Shown here: positions 60,475 through 64,000 of the stretch, one piece after another
Layout of the letters: the number at the start of each line of letters is the position of its first letter
How positions within the stretch are numbered: the stretch's first letter is position 1
DNA from: Motilimonas sp. E26
Lineage (GTDB): Bacteria; Pseudomonadota; Gammaproteobacteria; Enterobacterales; CBDFNC01
Direction of reading: 5' to 3'
Assembly: GCF_021278025.1 (NCBI RefSeq)
Contig: NZ_JAIBHJ010000017.1
Span: 27,113 to 91,112, forward strand
Length of the DNA: 64,000 nt
Position numbers and translations under genes: made by a program
The notes under the pieces: model-generated
The model's input: the letters and a program-made list of their open reading frames with translations, nothing else
Told to the model about the DNA's origin: nothing
The model's database searches: none

Positions 60475-61326
60475 TTACTCACGTAGAAGCGCAGCGATTT
60501 CCTCATTATATTCGTTGATTTCATTAACAAGGTGTTGTCGCTGCGTCTGACTTAATAGATTATTCATACTAAGTAGAAATTGGCGATACTTGAGCACATT
60601 CGCTTGATGGCGAGTCTTAAGCTGCTCACTGCGATAACCCTCGGGAGTGAGTAAGTCTTCTGCTAAACGTAATTGCTTTTGCTGATCGGGTGCTTGGATG
60701 AGTTCAAGCAACTGAGTTTTCAACGCTGCTTGATAGCCTGAGCGATAGTCAAGCCACAACATGCGGTTATCCAAATAGTCATCAAGTGCGCGACTGGCGA
60801 GTTGTTCTTGCGCCACATTTAGGGATCCAAGCCAATCATTCAGATCACTTGTTAATTCATCAAGGGCTTGCTCTTTTTGTTTTTGCGGTGACTTAGCGAG
60901 CTCTTTTAACAATTCATCACGTTTCTCAGCATTACGCTTAGCCAGCTCGGCAAAAAGCTGCTCCACCTGCTCCTTGCTTAACATAGGTGCCAATGCCACC
61001 AACTCAGGTACTACTTTTTGTTTAAGTCTTTGCCAATGCTCACTTATTTGTTGATGATGATATTCCAGCCTAGCCATAGTCAACTTTTGTTCAGCAACAT
61101 CCTGTTGTAACTCTTTGAGGTGAGCTTGGTATTTAGGTAATTCTTGATAGCGATGCCACAGCTGCCAGTCGTAAAGTTTTTGGTCAATTACCTTTTTTTG
61201 CTCTGATGTTAATTCAACATAGTCATCAAGATACCAGTAAGCCAACCAAGTTAAATTGTTGTAGGTAAACTTAGTTGAGCAACCAGTCATCACTAGTACC
61301 AAGGCAATCAACAACGCTTTTTTCAC
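60475..61326 (-). CDS. DUF6279 lipoprotein
   Basis: 283 residues. Lipoprotein signal with lipobox V-M-T-G-C (C16), then a Y-N-N-L-T-W-L-A-Y-W-Y-L-D-D-Y-V-E-L family motif and long charged helices. Function unknown. GTG at 61326 is taken as the start because GGGAG lies eight bases upstream; an ATG five codons earlier contains that ribosome site. Last gene of a leftward group. Confidence 0.82.
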   Translation of the reverse strand: MKKALLIALVLVMTGCSTKFTYNNLTWLAYWYLDDYVELTSEQKKVIDQKLYDWQLWHRYQELPKYQAHLKELQQDVAEQKLTMARLEYHHQQISEHWQRLKQKVVPELVALAPMLSKEQVEQLFAELAKRNAEKRDELLKELAKSPQKQKEQALDELTSDLNDWLGSLNVAQEQLASRALDDYLDNRMLWLDYRSGYQAALKTQLLELIQAPDQQKQLRLAEDLLTPEGYRSEQLKTRHQANVLKYRQFLLSMNNLLSQTQRQHLVNEINEYNEEIAALLRE

Positions 61327-61417
61327 AACAAAGGCTCCCATGCAACTGACGAATTGAGGTGAAACCTCATCATTTATAACATTACGCCGCCAAGCTTATT
61401 TTCGGTCAAATCTTGCC

Positions 61418-62005
61418 TTAAGGCTGAAAACGATAGTGCCCAGTAATGGGGTAATCAAACAGCATGCTCTCTCGTCGTGGTCCATAACCGATATTGTGCA
61501 CCACCCAAGGCGTATCACCTTCACTATCGGGCGCGGGTACTAAAATGCCAATATGGGGTAAATTGCCTGGCAGCATCCAAGAGACTATATCGCCCGCTTG
61601 ATAATCAGCCCCATTTTGGCTGATAGGTAACACTTGACCGTGACGGCTAAAGAAGGTTTGCAAGTTCGGCACACGGCGATGGTCAATATTGCGATCGGTG
61701 CGCGTTAAGCCCCAAATACGTTTCGACGGATACGCGCTAAAATTAGCCGCCATATCTTGATGTACTAATTGTTGTAAATCGATGCCGAGGGCGCGGTAGC
61801 TTCGCACTAACACGTCAGTACAGACGCCGATATTGGCAGGCACATCGCCATTGGGATAAGGAATGCTGATATAACGGCCGTCATAACGCACCTCTTGTGT
61901 GGTGCGATACAGAGCCGCTTCGACTAAGTTATCAGCAAAAGAATTGGCCCATATTGGCTGGGAAAGTAATAAAAATAACAGACCAATCAAATAAAAACAT
62001 TTCAC
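61418..62005 (-). CDS. DUF1287-family exported protein
   Basis: 195 residues with a Sec signal peptide. The DUF1287 pattern is clear: N-I-G-V-C-T-D-V-L-V-R-S-Y-R-A-L-G-I-D-L-Q, then D-R-N-I-D-H-R-R-V-P-N-L and D-I-V-S-W. A conserved Cys and His suggest an NlpC/P60-like papain fold (inference). Likely cell-wall related. It follows a 56-residue gene by 11 bp. Confidence 0.85.
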   Translation of the reverse strand: MKCFYLIGLLFLLLSQPIWANSFADNLVEAALYRTTQEVRYDGRYISIPYPNGDVPANIGVCTDVLVRSYRALGIDLQQLVHQDMAANFSAYPSKRIWGLTRTDRNIDHRRVPNLQTFFSRHGQVLPISQNGADYQAGDIVSWMLPGNLPHIGILVPAPDSEGDTPWVVHNIGYGPRRESMLFDYPITGHYRFQP

Positions 62006-62016
62006 GGTTCATCCCC

Positions 62017-62187
62017 TTATCTAACGCACTGCCACTTCAGCTTGTCTTTGTTGCGCATTCTCGACCATAAATCACTGCCTTGAGCTTCACGCCAATAAGG
62101 CTGTGCAGGGTTAATGTATTCTTGGACTTCCACCGACACAGAAAACTGCTCTAGACGTAAACGCCACTTCCCTGTTAATTTTTTCAT
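62017..62187 (-). CDS. Small basic protein of 56 residues, unknown
   Basis: ATG at 62187 with AAGGAGG seven bases upstream, a strong ribosome site, and no signal sequence. The peptide is basic and Trp-rich (four Trp), starts M-K-K-L-T-G-K-W-R-L-R and ends W-Q-C-V-R. No family recognised. Tightly packed between the CdsA-like and DUF1287 genes, so likely cotranscribed with them. Confidence 0.65.
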   Translation of the reverse strand: MKKLTGKWRLRLEQFSVSVEVQEYINPAQPYWREAQGSDLWSRMRNKDKLKWQCVR

Positions 62188-62209
62188 TACACGGCCTCCT
62201 TCTCTCACC

Positions 62210-63169
62210 TTAAGTCCACCAATAACGTACTAAATGAAAAAACACCGGCGCAGCAAAACACACAGAGTCAATACGGTCAAACATGCCGCCATGACCTTCT
62301 ATCATGTTACCCCAATCTTTCACACCGCAATCACGTTTAATCGCCGACATCACAATACCACCGGCAAACCCCAGTAAGTTTACCAACAAGGCAAATAGTG
62401 CGGCCTGCCAAGGCTGAAAGGGCGTAATGGCATATAACGCCGCACCCACTAACATAGAAAGGGCAATACCGCCGACAAAGCCTTCTACGGTTTTTGATGG
62501 CGACAGCGTTGGGGCTATTTTTGTTTTACCAAATAACTTACCACATACATATTGCAGCACATCAGATAATTGCACCACTAAGATCAGCCAAGCAATCAGT
62601 AATAAATTTCGCCCTTCAAAACCTTTAATATCTAACAGCAACAACGCAGGAATCGCAGAAACACAATATACCGCAATCATTAATCCCCATTGTACCTTGC
62701 TGGTTCGCTCTAAAAAACGCGCTGTATCACCACCAAGAGAGGATAAAATTGGCAGCAATAAAAACAAATACACAGGAATAAAAATCACCCATAAGCTGTA
62801 CCAACTAATGCCAATTAAAAAATACTGCATCGGCAAGGCAAAATAAAATGCCGCGAATAACGCTGGGTAGTCACTGTTACGAGTTGGCACTAAGGTGAGA
62901 AATTCACGCAGCGCATAAAACGAGATAAAGAAAAACAAGATGGTCACACCGAAATGGCCAAAATGAAAAGCAATGGCGAGAACACCGATCATCACCCACC
63001 AAGCATTGATGCGGGCAACAAGGTTTTCAAGTACTGGGCTTTCAACCACTGGCAACCCTGCTTTGCGATAAACGTGGGCACTACGTAGCTGCAATATTTT
63101 GCCAATGGCACTGGCCACACTTAAGAAAATGGCCAAACCCGAGAACAACCAAATCATATCCTGACTCAT
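62210..63169 (-). CDS. CdsA-family phosphatidate cytidylyltransferase
   Basis: 319 residues with about eight membrane helices. The family signature near the C-terminus is present: S-x(2)-K-T-V-E-G-F-V-G-G followed by K-R-D-x-x-V-K-D-W-G and G-H-G-G-M-F-D-R-x-D-S. It would make CDP-diacylglycerol. It overlaps the PlsC-like gene by 4 bp, resembling the E. coli ynbB-type second CdsA rather than the housekeeping cdsA near uppS. Confidence 0.9.
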   Translation of the reverse strand: MSQDMIWLFSGLAIFLSVASAIGKILQLRSAHVYRKAGLPVVESPVLENLVARINAWWVMIGVLAIAFHFGHFGVTILFFFISFYALREFLTLVPTRNSDYPALFAAFYFALPMQYFLIGISWYSLWVIFIPVYLFLLLPILSSLGGDTARFLERTSKVQWGLMIAVYCVSAIPALLLLDIKGFEGRNLLLIAWLILVVQLSDVLQYVCGKLFGKTKIAPTLSPSKTVEGFVGGIALSMLVGAALYAITPFQPWQAALFALLVNLLGFAGGIVMSAIKRDCGVKDWGNMIEGHGGMFDRIDSVCFAAPVFFHLVRYWWT

Positions 63170-63885
63170 TGCGCTTCTCCCGGGGCTTGAGCTAATAGTG
63201 CGCGTTGCGCTCTGGCTAAAAAGGCGGCTTTATCTTCGTCGCCGTCATAAAGGATCGGCTCACCAAAATTCACCGTGCACAATAAAGGCAAAGGCAAACT
63301 GCGACCTTTTGGCATCACACGGTTAATGTTGGCTATCCACACCGGTACGCATTCTACTTGCGGGTGTTGCTGTAACAAATGAAATAAACCTGCTTTGAAA
63401 GGAAGTAAAGGGGTTGTGCTTAATGCTGTAGCCGATGTAACGGGTTGCGCGGACGTTGGCTCGGTCAGGTTTCGCGTTCCTTCTGGGAATAAAATCAGCG
63501 AGTCACCTTGGCTCAAAGCATCTAGCATAGGTTGCAATGGATTCACTTGCTCATTTTGCTCACTTTGCTCACTTTGGCTTTTTTTGCCACGAGAAATTAG
63601 CACACCATTAAACACTTGATGAATAATAAATCGGCGCACCTTGCTTGATTGCCAATAATCGGCGCCAGCGACTGGTCGCACACTTGAGCGTAATTTGGGG
63701 TTAAGCGAGGCCCACAATAAAACAAAGTCGCCATGACTGGTATGATTGGCAAAATATACCCTTGCCTTGGCTTTGGTATCAACTTTAGGAACTTGCCCTA
63801 ACGCCTTCGCACCGGTGACTAACTTAGCAGCCGTGATTATCAGCCACCCCACCAAAGCCCCTAAAGGTTTAATAAAAAATGCCAC
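63166..63885 (-). CDS. PlsC-family 1-acylglycerol-3-phosphate acyltransferase
   Basis: 239 residues. Acyltransferase block I N-H-T-S-H-G-D (H-x4-D) near 47-53 and block III F-P-E-G-T-R near 135. It would acylate lysophosphatidate to phosphatidate, the substrate of the CdsA-like protein encoded next. Start is GTG at 63885 with AAGGA about six bases upstream. A 9-bp tandem repeat lies inside (63547-63573). Confidence 0.9.
   Translation of the reverse strand: MAFFIKPLGALVGWLIITAAKLVTGAKALGQVPKVDTKAKARVYFANHTSHGDFVLLWASLNPKLRSSVRPVAGADYWQSSKVRRFIIHQVFNGVLISRGKKSQSEQSEQNEQVNPLQPMLDALSQGDSLILFPEGTRNLTEPTSAQPVTSATALSTTPLLPFKAGLFHLLQQHPQVECVPVWIANINRVMPKGRSLPLPLLCTVNFGEPILYDGDEDKAAFLARAQRALLAQAPGEAQ
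63547..63573 (-). repeat. Three 9-bp tandem repeats inside the PlsC-like gene
   Basis: Three near-identical 9-base units give S-E-Q/S-E-Q/N-E-Q in the protein. Length changes would stay in frame. Confidence 0.6.
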
Positions 63886-63923
63886 TGAATGTCCTTTCGA
63901 ATGAATAAATCATGATTACAACA

Positions 63924-64000
63924 CTAGGGCGTGTTGATCTTTCGCGATGGATTTTTGAGCAGCATGGTAAAGGGTTATAATTTGCTTCGCCAAAAGTAAA
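63924..64000. repeat. Partial copy of the MITE-like end seen at 19303
   Basis: 63924-63944 matches the left end of the inner element at 19303-19323 with two mismatches; the sequence runs off the window, so its right end is not seen. Confidence 0.6.

Noticed and set aside
1..64000. CRISPR arrays, tRNA or rRNA genes, prophage or IS transposases
   Set aside because: No regularly spaced repeats, tRNA-like cloverleaf, rRNA or transposase sequence was recognised by eye; this is not a computed search.

Overview
The window is a contiguous piece of a gammaproteobacterial chromosome with moderate G+C. Its gene repertoire (cysJIH and cysGDN-permease-cysCQ sulfate clusters, E. coli-type LeuA, YecH/DUF2492, DUF3622, YajD, MsrPQ, PCu(A)C protein, several MCPs, Bcr/CflA pump) fits a free-living, probably marine Alteromonadales/Vibrionales-type bacterium related to Shewanella. 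That placement is inferred from gene content, not from a search. No rRNA, tRNA, prophage, IS transposase or CRISPR array was recognised.

Layout. 1-432: leader region with a perfect CRP-type site and a strong terminator, possibly a small RNA. 433-1785: DUF4124 protein and polyphosphate kinase 2. 1800-13423: almost the whole assimilatory sulfate pathway, in two leftward operons (cysG-D-N-SLC13 permease-C-Q and cysJ-I-H) separated by a small rightward NfeD-like gene. 13598-16137: outer-membrane protein, DUF2333, copper chaperone and a small membrane protein. 16359-18571: ilvIH. 18572-19667: a 51-residue ORF with a good ribosome site, then a nested pair of inverted-repeat (MITE-like) elements. 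19668-25425: glycosyltransferase-like protein, PAP2 phosphatase, TetR regulator, stand-alone leuA, secreted transglutaminase-like protein, PilZ protein. 25611-34487: PhoH, MBL hydrolase, GST, YecH, TauE/SafE, lysS, prfB (with the programmed +1 frameshift), msrPQ. 34499-40592: PAS-MCP and an RND efflux pair.

41636-48207 is the most unusual part. It is a tightly packed leftward series: a thermostable-hemolysin-family (GNAT/LuxI-like) protein, an acyl-adenylating enzyme, a haem-oxygenase-like diiron-type protein and a short-chain dehydrogenase (overlaps of 7 and 8 bp, one gap of 19 bp), followed by a TPR protein and a QseBC/PmrAB-type two-component system. A (C/G)TTAAG-N5 direct repeat like a PmrA box and a perfect 11-bp hairpin precede the first gene. 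I read it as a self-regulated pathway making a fatty-acid-derived small molecule of unknown structure.

48318-64000: GNAT, membrane protein, YajD, two small ORFs (Lys-rich peptide and an RHH-like protein), Nudix, DUF3622, periplasmic solute-binding protein, a MocR/PdxR-type regulator divergent from an FMN-binding flavoprotein, a dCache MCP, a LysR/Bcr-CflA divergent pair, and a leftward group of PlsC-like, CdsA-like, small, DUF1287 and DUF6279 genes. The right edge carries the start of a second copy of the inverted-repeat end seen near 19.3 kb.
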